Shown: in pieces, positions 1 to 5,602 of the stretch
Layout of the letters: each line of letters begins with the position of its first letter
Numbering within the stretch: the first letter of the stretch is position 1
NCBI GenBank assembly: GCA_934615645.1
Contig: CAKTTR010000086.1
Span: 1-6,790, forward strand
Length of the DNA stretch: 6,790 nt
Direction: 5' to 3'
Source of the DNA: an uncultured Oscillospiraceae bacterium
GTDB taxonomy: Bacteria > Bacillota > Clostridia > Oscillospirales > Oscillospiraceae
The notes under the pieces: model-generated
Told to the model about the DNA's origin: nothing
Seen by the model: only the letters and a program-made list of their open reading frames with translations
Databases searched by the model: none
Position numbers and translations under genes: made by a program

Positions 1-68
1 TAAAAATCCTGTCGAATCCCGCGGGGAAACTGTGCACCCCGTGCATGTGCTCCCCTGCCGGGCAGCCG

Positions 69-2768
69 TCAGTCGATCTCCTCTTCCACAGCGGGGGGCG
101 CTTCCAGGGGCTGACCGTTCTGCATGGCCTGCCATTGCTCTTTTGTGATGAGCAGTTGCCGGGGCTTGGAGCCTTCGAAGGGGCCGACGATGCCCTTGTC
201 CTCCATTTCGTCCACGATGCGGGCCGCCCGGGCATAGCCCAGCTTCAGCCGCCGCTGTAGCATGGAGACCGACGCCTGCCCCGTCTCCAAAATGACTTCG
301 ACGGCGGCGGGCAGCAGCTCATCCTGGTAAGGCCCGTCGTCCATCGCAACGGAGGCGGCGGATGCGCCGTGGCCGCCCTTGCCGCTCTGCTCGGCCCGCT
401 TGTCGATCTCGTCCATGACATCCTGGGCGTAGACAGCGCCCGCCTCCCGGTCCTTGATAAAGCTGACGACGGCCTGGACCTCTTCGTCGGTGATAAAGCA
501 GCTCTGGATCCGGCGGGGCCGCCCCTGGCCCAGGGGCGCGTAGAGCATATCGCCCCGGCCGATGAGCTTTTCCGCGCCCAAGGTATCGAGAATAATGCGG
601 GAGTCCACCGCCGAGGCCACGGCGAAGGCGATGCGCGAGGGGATATTCGCCTTCATCAGGCCTGTGATGACATCCGACGAAGGCCGCTGGGTCGCGACGA
701 TCAGATGAATGCCCGCGGCGCGGCCCATCTGGGCCACCCGGCAGATCGACTCCTCGACCTCCTTGGCGGCCACGAGCATCAGGTCCGCCAGCTCGTCGAT
801 GACGGCGACGATCTGGGGCATTTTGTCGTAGTCCTCGCTGGTGGCGGCCAGCTTGTTGTATTCCTCCAAATTCCGCACCCCGGCGTCGGACATCATCCGG
901 TACCGGCGCATCATCTCGGTGACGGCCCACTGCAGCGCGCCCGCCGCTTTTTTCGGGTCCGTCACGACGGGGATCAGCAGATGGGGGATGCCGTTGTAAA
1001 TGCCCAGCTCGACCATCTTCGGGTCGACCATGATGAGCTTGACCTCCTCCGGCGTCGCCTTATAGAGCAGAGAGATGATGATGCTGTTCATGCAGACGGA
1101 TTTGCCGGAGCCCGTCGTACCGGCGATCAGCATATGGGGCATCCGGGCGATATCGCCGACAACGCAGTTGCCGCCGATGTCCTTACCGACAGCGAAGGAC
1201 AGCTTGGACTTCGCCTTGGCAAACTGCGGGCTGTCGATGACCTCCCGCAGGGAGACGGTGCTGACCAGCTTATTGGGGACCTCGATCCCGACGATGGAGA
1301 TCCGGTCCGGGATGGCGGAGATGCGTACCCCCGTCGCGCCCAGCGCCAGGGCGATATCCTCCGAGAGATTCGTCAGCTTCGCCAGCTTGACGCCGCTGGC
1401 CAGCTCCAGCTCGTACCGGGTGACGGACGGGCCGCGGATGATATTGACGATGGTGGCGTCGATGTTAAAATTATGCAGCGTCTCGTCTAGGCGGGCTTTG
1501 TTCTCCCGCATCTCCTGGGTGCCGTCGACGCCAGCCTTGCCGGGGGTCAGCAGGCTCACCGGGGGATAGTGATACTGGACTGCCGGCTCCTGGCCGGAGC
1601 GCTCCAGCTGCTGGATGACTTCTTCTTTGGCCAGGGCCGCTTCGGCGCGCTCCTGCTTTTTCTGCGCCTGCAGGCGCTGGTTGACCGCTGCGACCTCCTC
1701 TTCCGAGACGGTCGGCTCCGCCGCCTGCCAGGCGGGGGCAGCGGCGGGTTCCGGCTGCAATGCCGGGGCCTGCACGGGGGCCGCTTCGGCGATCTCCACC
1801 GGCTCCTCCTGGGGCAGGGACGCCAGAATATCCACCGGCGGCTCCTCCGGCTGCGCGAGGGCAGACGCTGCCTGCGGCGCTTCGACCGGCGGCTCGACTG
1901 GGGCCGCCGCTGCCGGGGCGGGTTCGCTTGCGGCGGCCTTGCTTGCCGCCTGCTTGGCCTGGGCCCGCTTTTCCAGGATAAATTCATCCGGTGATGGGAC
2001 GTCCCGCTTGCGGCCCCGCTTCTGGACCGGCGCGGGGGGATCGTCCACTGGCAGATCAAAATCCGCCGCCCGCTTTTTCTGCACATGGTCAATGTGCTTC
2101 TGGGCGACATAATTGACGACGGCGGCCGCATTGTCCTGCGGCTCTTCCGGCTCGTCGTACTCCAGCTTCGGGCGGTTCTTCACCGCCTGGGCGATCCCGG
2201 CGATCGTCATATTCAGCGCGCAGAGCAGGCTTAAGATCAGCAGGATCACAAAGATCAGGACCGCGCCGATCTTGCTGAAAATAAGCTCCAGCAGCATGGC
2301 CAAAAAGCCGCAGAGCAAGCCGCCCGTCGTCCCGGCGATGCCGCCGCGGTAGAGGGCCGCAATCATGGAGATGCCCCAGGGGATCTCCACCGTATCCATA
2401 AACAGATGGGTGATCGCGCCGATGCACGCGGCCATCACAAAGCAGGCCGTCACCCGCAGCCGGACCGGCCGCCCACCGTGGAACAGCAGAATAAACGCGC
2501 TGAAGAAGAACGAGACGGGCAGTATGTAGAACCCGGCGTTGCCCACCAGCCCCTTACAAAACGGCGCCAGCAGCTTTGTCGTAAACCAGGATTTGACGCC
2601 GAAAATGCTCAGGATCGTAAAGATCCCCAAAAACAGGCAGATGGCCGCGCCGATCTCCCGGCGAATGGGCTTGGCGCTCTTCTCCGGGGCCTTATTTTGC
2701 TTGGCGCGCTTTTCCGCCGTCTGCTTGGCGGTGCTTTTTTGCGTTGCTTTTTTGGTTTGCTTGGCCAT
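69..2768 (-). CDS. ftsK: DNA translocase FtsK/SpoIIIE family, full length
   Basis: This 899-residue protein is a membrane-anchored, ATP-driven double-stranded DNA pump. The family moves chromosome ends through the closing division septum or into the forespore and supports dimer resolution. A lysine-rich N-terminus is followed by about four membrane segments (roughly residues 38-56, 74-97, 103-124 and 135-190, the last stretch perhaps two helices). Residues about 200-400 form an Ala/Pro/Glu/Gln-rich linker. The motor follows: Walker A GTTGSGKS at 550-557, Walker B ending in D658-E659, and the family signature GIHLIVATQRPSSDV near 686-700. A winged-helix gamma domain that reads orienting DNA motifs spans about 815-875. 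The start is an ATG with AAGGAG seven bases upstream, and that site overlaps the end of uppP. SpoIIIE of B. subtilis is about 790 residues, so the extra length lies mainly in the linker. Whether it acts in vegetative division or sporulation cannot be decided from sequence. Confidence 0.97.
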   Translation of the reverse strand: MAKQTKKATQKSTAKQTAEKRAKQNKAPEKSAKPIRREIGAAICLFLGIFTILSIFGVKSWFTTKLLAPFCKGLVGNAGFYILPVSFFFSAFILLFHGGRPVRLRVTACFVMAACIGAITHLFMDTVEIPWGISMIAALYRGGIAGTTGGLLCGFLAMLLELIFSKIGAVLIFVILLILSLLCALNMTIAGIAQAVKNRPKLEYDEPEEPQDNAAAVVNYVAQKHIDHVQKKRAADFDLPVDDPPAPVQKRGRKRDVPSPDEFILEKRAQAKQAASKAAASEPAPAAAAPVEPPVEAPQAASALAQPEEPPVDILASLPQEEPVEIAEAAPVQAPALQPEPAAAPAWQAAEPTVSEEEVAAVNQRLQAQKKQERAEAALAKEEVIQQLERSGQEPAVQYHYPPVSLLTPGKAGVDGTQEMRENKARLDETLHNFNIDATIVNIIRGPSVTRYELELASGVKLAKLTNLSEDIALALGATGVRISAIPDRISIVGIEVPNKLVSTVSLREVIDSPQFAKAKSKLSFAVGKDIGGNCVVGDIARMPHMLIAGTTGSGKSVCMNSIIISLLYKATPEEVKLIMVDPKMVELGIYNGIPHLLIPVVTDPKKAAGALQWAVTEMMRRYRMMSDAGVRNLEEYNKLAATSEDYDKMPQIVAVIDELADLMLVAAKEVEESICRVAQMGRAAGIHLIVATQRPSSDVITGLMKANIPSRIAFAVASAVDSRIILDTLGAEKLIGRGDMLYAPLGQGRPRRIQSCFITDEEVQAVVSFIKDREAGAVYAQDVMDEIDKRAEQSGKGGHGASAASVAMDDGPYQDELLPAAVEVILETGQASVSMLQRRLKLGYARAARIVDEMEDKGIVGPFEGSKPRQLLITKEQWQAMQNGQPLEAPPAVEEEID

Positions 2769-2779
2769 AGAGAAACTCC

Positions 2780-3613
2780 TTAGGTGATCAAAAACAGAAA
2801 GATGGAAAAGACCGCGGCGGCCCAGCTATAATAGGCGAAATAGCTCCAGCTCTTTTTCCGCGTCAACCGGCGCAGGCTCCCCAGCGCAAAGCGCGCCGCG
2901 AGAACGCAGACGACCGCCCCGGCCAAATACGCCGGCAGCCGCGCCGCCGTGACCCCTGCCACGCAGCCCTGGATAATGCGGATCATCCCGGCCCCCAGCC
3001 AGAACGGCACGGCAAGCAGGAAGGAATATTCCAAGCTGAATTCCGCCTTCGCCCCCCGGCTTAGCCCCGCCGCGACCGTCAGCCCCGTCCGGGAGAGGCC
3101 GGGCAGGACGCTGACGGCCTGAGCCGCGCCAATCAGAAGCACGTCCGGCAGGCGCATCTGCCGCGCGTCCTTCTCCCCGCCGCTCCGCGCCGTCGCGAGA
3201 AAGAGGACCAGGCCGCCGAGGGCCAGGAACGCCGCCCAGACAAGGGGCTTGGTGTAAAGCGACGCTGTCCAACGCTGCAGTAAAATTTCAAGCAGCAGCG
3301 GCAGCAGCCCGACGGCCAGCAGCAGCACGAGCCTGCGGCGCTCCCGCCCGGCCTGGCGCACGCTGCGCTCTGCGGACCGGGCCGTCTTCTGCGAAAACGC
3401 GCGAAACACAGCGCCCAGCTCCCGCCGGTAGGCGATCAGCACCGCCGCCGCCAGCGCCAGGTCCAGCAGCCCGTAGAAAAAACGCTGCTCCGTCCGCGCC
3501 GCTGTCTGGCCCAGGACCCGTTCCAGGATCACCATATGGGCAGACCCGGAGACCGGCAGGATCTCGGTCAGCCCCTGCACGAGCCCCCATAAAATTGCGA
3601 GTATATAAGCCAT
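2780..3613 (-). CDS. uppP: Undecaprenyl-diphosphatase UppP (BacA family)
   Basis: This 277-residue integral membrane protein dephosphorylates undecaprenyl pyrophosphate to undecaprenyl phosphate, recycling the lipid carrier for peptidoglycan and other envelope polymers; in the family, overexpression gives bacitracin resistance. The N-terminal motif VQGLTEILPVSGSAHM (residues 12-27) carries the conserved Glu17 and His26, and LPGLSRTG (170-177) carries the conserved Arg175. A second family block, ending LLAVPFWLGAG, follows at about 197-210. Hydrophobic helices fill the rest. The length is typical of the family (about 265-280). The motifs are divergent: most homologues have PVSSSGH and PGxSRSG. 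The frame is open up to a TTG at 3634, but the ATG at 3613 is preferred because GGAGG lies six bases upstream of it and the UppP motif then falls at the usual distance from the N-terminus. The stop TAA sits 11 bases before ftsK. Confidence 0.92.
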   Translation of the reverse strand: MAYILAILWGLVQGLTEILPVSGSAHMVILERVLGQTAARTEQRFFYGLLDLALAAAVLIAYRRELGAVFRAFSQKTARSAERSVRQAGRERRRLVLLLAVGLLPLLLEILLQRWTASLYTKPLVWAAFLALGGLVLFLATARSGGEKDARQMRLPDVLLIGAAQAVSVLPGLSRTGLTVAAGLSRGAKAEFSLEYSFLLAVPFWLGAGMIRIIQGCVAGVTAARLPAYLAGAVVCVLAARFALGSLRRLTRKKSWSYFAYYSWAAAVFSIFLFLIT

Positions 3614-3619
3614 GGCGTG

Positions 3620-3624
3620 CCTCC
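3620..3624 (-). promoter_or_regulatory. Ribosome binding site that fixes the uppP start
   Basis: On the minus strand GGAGG lies six bases before the ATG at 3613. It falls inside the reading frame that would begin at the upstream TTG (3634), so the longer start would translate through its own Shine-Dalgarno site. This favours the 277-residue form. Confidence 0.8.
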
Positions 3625-3639
3625 GGTCTTGCAAAATGG

Positions 3640-3654
3640 GCGGCGTGACGCCGC
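3640..3654 (-). repeat. Perfect 7+7 palindrome in the predicted uppP leader
   Basis: The plus-strand sequence gcggcgtgacgccgc reads the same on both strands around one central base. It lies about 10-25 bases downstream of the predicted uppP transcription start and 16 bases before the ribosome binding site. In RNA it would form a six-pair GC stem with a three-base loop. It could be an operator, a 5' stabilising hairpin, or chance in GC-rich DNA. Confidence 0.5.
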
Positions 3655-3671
3655 ACTATGCCGTATCTATA

Positions 3672-3700
3672 ATCATAGCACAAAACCGGAGGAATTTCCA
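3672..3700 (-). promoter_or_regulatory. Predicted sigma-A promoter of uppP-ftsK (extended -10)
   Basis: Read on the minus strand, a -35 like TGGAAA (3695-3700) is separated by exactly 17 bases from TATGAT (3672-3677). That -10 is preceded by TGC, making an extended -10 element. It starts just after the tepA stop codon and about 59 bases before the uppP ATG. No terminator is seen between tepA and uppP, so read-through from tepA is also likely. Confidence 0.6.
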
Positions 3701-3705
3701 TACCT

Positions 3706-4407
3706 TTATTGCTTTTTCCCCTTGCTGCGGCGGCCCTGGCGCTGGCGGCCGATCATCCGGTGCAGGCAGCGCAGGGCGTCGCCCAGGCTGCCCAGCTGGT
3801 CGATGAGCCCGCAGGCGACGGCCTCCCGCCCGTAGACGACGGTCCCGACATCCGTCGCCATCTCGCCGGTCTGCATCATATAATCCAAAAACTGCTGCCG
3901 CCGGATGCGGGAATTTGCCGTGACAAAGGTGACGATCTGCTCCTGGATCCGGTTAAAATACCGGTAGGTCGGCGGCGCGCCGACGATGACGCCGTTCATC
4001 CGCACTGGATGGATTGTCATGCTCGCCGTCGGGACGATCATCGACCGCTTGGCGCAGACGGCCAGCGGCACGCCGATGGAGTGCCCGCCGCCCAGGACGA
4101 GGGAGACCGTCGGCTTTTTCATCCCGGCGATCAGCTCGGCGATGGCCAGCCCGGCTTCGATATCGCCGCCGACGGTATTGAGCAAAAGCAGCAGCCCGTC
4201 GATATCCTGGCTCTCTTCGATGCTGGCAAGCAGCGGCAGCACGTGCTCATATTTCGTCGTCTTGACCGTCTCCGGCAGGACCTGGTGCCCCTCAATCTGG
4301 CCGATGATCGTCAGGGTGTAGATGGTCCCCTCCGCTGTTTTCGTCGTTGCCGCGCCCAGGTCGATGATCTGCTGCAGCGCCTGCTGCTCCTGGTTTTTCT
4401 CTTCCAT
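3706..4407 (-). CDS. tepA: TepA-like ClpP-family serine protease
   Basis: This 233-residue cytosolic protein has the ClpP/crotonase fold of the translocation-enhancing protein TepA (YmfB) of Bacillus, a putative serine peptidase linked to protein secretion. The strand-turn NTVGGDIEAGLAIAELI (77-93) forms the oxyanion-side glycine motif. GGGHSIGVPLAV (106-117) holds the predicted nucleophile Ser110, and MTIHPVR (130-136) holds the predicted His133. The C-terminal VACGLIDQLGSLGDAL is the usual end of the ClpP fold, followed by a basic tail. There is no signal peptide. AGGAGGTG lies five bases before the ATG. In B. subtilis tepA lies close upstream of spoIIIE, and here it precedes ftsK with uppP in between, which supports the assignment over housekeeping ClpP. 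A promoter should lie in the roughly 50 bases between this start and the flavodoxin terminator, but only weak hexamers are visible. Confidence 0.92.
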   Translation of the reverse strand: MEEKNQEQQALQQIIDLGAATTKTAEGTIYTLTIIGQIEGHQVLPETVKTTKYEHVLPLLASIEESQDIDGLLLLLNTVGGDIEAGLAIAELIAGMKKPTVSLVLGGGHSIGVPLAVCAKRSMIVPTASMTIHPVRMNGVIVGAPPTYRYFNRIQEQIVTFVTANSRIRRQQFLDYMMQTGEMATDVGTVVYGREAVACGLIDQLGSLGDALRCLHRMIGRQRQGRRSKGKKQ

Positions 4408-4412
4408 CCGGC

Positions 4413-4420
4413 CACCTCCT
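4413..4420 (-). promoter_or_regulatory. Strong ribosome binding site of tepA
   Basis: AGGAGGTG on the minus strand, five bases before the ATG, is close to a perfect anti-16S match and fixes this start. Confidence 0.75.
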
Positions 4421-4458
4421 GTTTTTTTCCTAGCATGCCCGAAATTTGATAGAATATG

Positions 4459-4487
4459 AAAAGCGCCAGTTAAAAACTGACGCTTTT
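4459..4487 (-). terminator. Intrinsic terminator after the flavodoxin gene
   Basis: Arms at 4459-4470 and 4476-4487 pair over 12 positions around a five-base loop. The single mismatch on the plus strand becomes a G-U pair in minus-strand RNA, which suits a leftward transcript. The descending arm ends in four U residues. It lies 33 bases after the flavodoxin stop. Confidence 0.8.
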
Positions 4488-4519
4488 CTGAGGAAAACAG
4501 GAATGTCTTTATGAATTTG

Positions 4520-4948
4520 TTACTCTGCTGCCAGCTTTTCGCCCAGGGCGCGGCAAGCGGCCAGGGCGTCGTCGTCCGGGGCTTCGCAGCAGGTCAGGCC
4601 GTCGGCCACCAGCACAGCGCCGTCGCCTTGGCAGCGGGACTGCCAGTCCTCCATCCAGGTGCCATCACCCCAGCCGTAGGAGCCGAAGAGGGCGACCTTT
4701 TTGCCCTGGAGCATCGACTCGATGGACGTGAACATGGGGTCAAAGACCTCCTCTTCCAGGACCTCCGAGCCCATGGCCGGGCAGCCAAAGGCCAAGGCGC
4801 TGTAATCGTTCAGGCTGGATGCGTCGACGGCGGAAGCTTCGATCAGCTCCGCTGTCCCGCCTGCCTGCTTCACGCCCTCGGCGACGGCTTCCGCCATGGC
4901 CTCGGTGTTGCCTGTGCCGCTCCAATAAATGATCGCAATGTTCTGCAT
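4520..4948 (-). CDS. Flavodoxin, short-chain clostridial type
   Basis: This 142-residue soluble protein is an FMN-binding one-electron carrier that can replace ferredoxin, classically when iron is scarce. The FMN phosphate loop is SGTGNT at residues 10-15, preceded by Tyr8-Trp9. The second FMN loop is GCPAMGSE (55-62), and the third is FGSYGWGDGTW (88-98), with Trp93 placed to stack near the flavin. The length and all three loops match the small flavodoxins of Clostridium. The start ATG is preceded by a moderate AAAGG ten bases upstream. It lies 176 bases after the HMA-domain gene, in the same direction, and ends at its own terminator. A GTTAGC/GCTAAC inverted repeat upstream is shared with the HMA gene and suggests common metal-dependent control (inference). 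Confidence 0.95.
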   Translation of the reverse strand: MQNIAIIYWSGTGNTEAMAEAVAEGVKQAGGTAELIEASAVDASSLNDYSALAFGCPAMGSEVLEEEVFDPMFTSIESMLQGKKVALFGSYGWGDGTWMEDWQSRCQGDGAVLVADGLTCCEAPDDDALAACRALGEKLAAE

Positions 4949-4977
4949 GATACTCTTACCTTTCTATGGAAAATTCT

Positions 4978-5002
4978 CCACCACAGCGTCGGCTGTGGTT
5001 GG
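4978..5002 (-). repeat. Hairpin in the leader of the flavodoxin gene
   Basis: The arms accacagc (4980-4987) and gctgtggt (4992-4999) pair perfectly around a four-base loop, and two more C-G pairs add after a one-base bulge. On the minus strand the stem is followed by AGAATTTT, so it could be a weak terminator for the HMA gene, an attenuator, or a stabilising leader hairpin. It ends about 30 bases before the flavodoxin ATG. Confidence 0.5.
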
Positions 5003-5026
5003 TGTTCTGGTTTTGGACCCGAAAAA

Positions 5027-5042
5027 GTTAGCGATAGCTAAC
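5027..5042 (-). promoter_or_regulatory. Inverted repeat, copy A: possible metalloregulator operator before flavodoxin
   Basis: The perfect dyad GTTAGC-N4-GCTAAC lies 79-94 bases upstream of the flavodoxin start and shares its core with copy B before the HMA gene. The GGTTAG/CTAACC half-sites resemble DtxR/IdeR boxes. On the minus strand it is followed by TTTTT, so a short terminator for the HMA gene is the competing reading. No convincing -35/-10 pair was found around this copy. Confidence 0.5.
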
Positions 5043-5058
5043 CAATCGGTCACAAGAT

Positions 5059-5114
5059 GCCGTGCCGGACGCGGCGCGTTTTGGTGCAAGCGCACCAGGC
5101 GGCGTGGGCACGGC
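5059..5114. repeat. GC-rich nested inverted repeat between HMA and flavodoxin genes
   Basis: Outer arms gccgtgcc (5059-5066) and ggcacggc (5107-5114) are perfectly complementary over eight bases. Inside, tggtgc (5082-5087) and gcacca (5092-5097) form a six-pair stem with a four-base loop. The parts in between pair only partly. There is no following T-run on either strand, so it does not look like a simple terminator. Function unknown. Confidence 0.55.
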
Positions 5115-5124
5115 GATGCGGCGC

Positions 5125-5379
5125 TTACTTGCGCCGGGCGAACAACCCCTTCTTCTCGTAAGGCTCCTTGCGGATGCCCAGCAGCGTGTAGCCCGTCTCG
5201 TCGATGCATTGGCGCAGCGCTTCCTCACTCGGGTCTTCCTCTGTGAGCAGGACGGTCTCCTTTTTCGTGTGGGACGAAGTCACCTTTTTGACGGAGAATT
5301 TGTTGCGGATCGCCTGGTTGATATGCGCTTCGCACATCCCGCAGGCCATGCCGTCAATGTTCAGTGTGATCTTTTGCAT
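5125..5379 (-). CDS. Small heavy-metal-associated (HMA) domain protein
   Basis: This 84-residue soluble protein has the ferredoxin-like HMA fold of copper chaperones and P-type ATPase N-domains. The metal site is GMACGMC at residues 10-16, with Cys13 and Cys16 as predicted thiol ligands. The middle carries the expected beta-alpha-beta pattern, including a final ETGYTLLGI strand. The C-terminus EPYEKKGLFARRK is a basic tail beyond the domain, of a kind I recall from small clostridial HMA proteins. The frame is open to a TTG at 5385, but ATG 5379 is chosen because AGGAGG lies eight bases before it and only two bases before the TTG. No metal-transporting ATPase or CopY/CsoR gene is in view. The neighbour is a flavodoxin and the promoter carries a dyad with IdeR-like half-sites, so iron or general metal handling is as likely as copper; the metal is not known. 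Confidence 0.9.
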   Translation of the reverse strand: MQKITLNIDGMACGMCEAHINQAIRNKFSVKKVTSSHTKKETVLLTEEDPSEEALRQCIDETGYTLLGIRKEPYEKKGLFARRK

Positions 5380-5387
5380 TTGCAAAG

Positions 5388-5393
5388 CCTCCT
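5388..5393 (-). promoter_or_regulatory. Ribosome binding site that fixes the HMA gene start
   Basis: AGGAGG on the minus strand is eight bases from ATG 5379 but only two bases from the in-frame TTG at 5385, which is too close for initiation. This decides for the 84-residue product. Confidence 0.8.
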
Positions 5394-5413
5394 CTCGTCA
5401 CCGGGGTCTGGTC

Positions 5414-5437
5414 TATGGTTAGTTGCCGCTAACCATA
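5414..5437 (-). promoter_or_regulatory. Inverted repeat, copy B: probable operator at the HMA gene start site
   Basis: Perfect nine-base arms TATGGTTAG (5414-5422) and CTAACCATA (5429-5437) flank six bases. The dyad begins three bases after the -10 box and so should cover the transcription start, a classic repressor position. Its GTTAGY-N4-GCTAAC core is shared with copy A. Confidence 0.7.
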
Positions 5438-5440
5438 TGC

Positions 5441-5469
5441 AGTATACGTCATGCGCGCCGGGATGTCAA
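5441..5469 (-). promoter_or_regulatory. Near-consensus sigma-A promoter of the HMA gene
   Basis: On the minus strand a perfect -35 TTGACA (5464-5469) is followed after exactly 17 bases by the -10 TATACT (5441-5446), five of six consensus bases. The predicted start is near 5434, within the inverted repeat 5414-5437. The promoter is strong and therefore presumably depends on repression for control. Confidence 0.85.
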
Positions 5470-5516
5470 GCCCCGATTGTGTATTTTTTCCGGGATTTTT
5501 CCATCCTACCCAGCCT

Positions 5517-5570
5517 AAAAAACGCAATACCGCAGAGCAGCGGGCAAGGTCAGCGCCCGCCGCTCTGCGG
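5517..5570 (-). terminator. Intrinsic terminator after the brnQ-type gene
   Basis: Sixteen-base arms at 5530-5545 and 5555-5570 pair with one mismatch around a nine-base loop. On the minus strand the stem is followed by TATTGCG and then six T residues (5517-5522). It lies 33 bases after the symporter stop codon. The T-run is seven bases away from the stem, which may lower efficiency. Confidence 0.75.
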
Positions 5571-5602
5571 CAAATTTGATCTGTATGGAACGAACCAGGC
5601 CG

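Noticed and set aside
1..68. Possible terminator after ftsK (ggggag/ttcccc and tgcac/gtgca pairings ending in TTTTT near base 3)
   Set aside because: The pairings are short and compete with one another, and the stem is not next to the T-run. Not convincing without the sequence to the left.
369..1490. A 373-codon open frame on the plus strand opposite ftsK
   Set aside because: It is the antisense shadow of the conserved ftsK motor domain. Its product is rich in Asp, Gly, Arg and His without recognisable motifs, as expected from GC-rich complementary codons.
1556..2131. Arg/Ser-rich open frame on the minus strand within ftsK, and GC-rich near-repeats in this stretch
   Set aside because: This is an out-of-frame reading of the Ala/Pro/Glu/Gln linker of FtsK. 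The repetition comes from linker low complexity, not from a separate gene or a DNA repeat unit.
3709..4449. A 246-codon open frame on the plus strand opposite tepA
   Set aside because: Antisense to the well-supported TepA-like gene, with low-complexity composition.
4448..4479. Candidate tepA promoter (TATTCT or TATCAA as -10)
   Set aside because: No acceptable -35 at 16-18 bases for TATTCT and only a weak TTTAAC for TATCAA. The sequence also overlaps the flavodoxin terminator, so no promoter is called.
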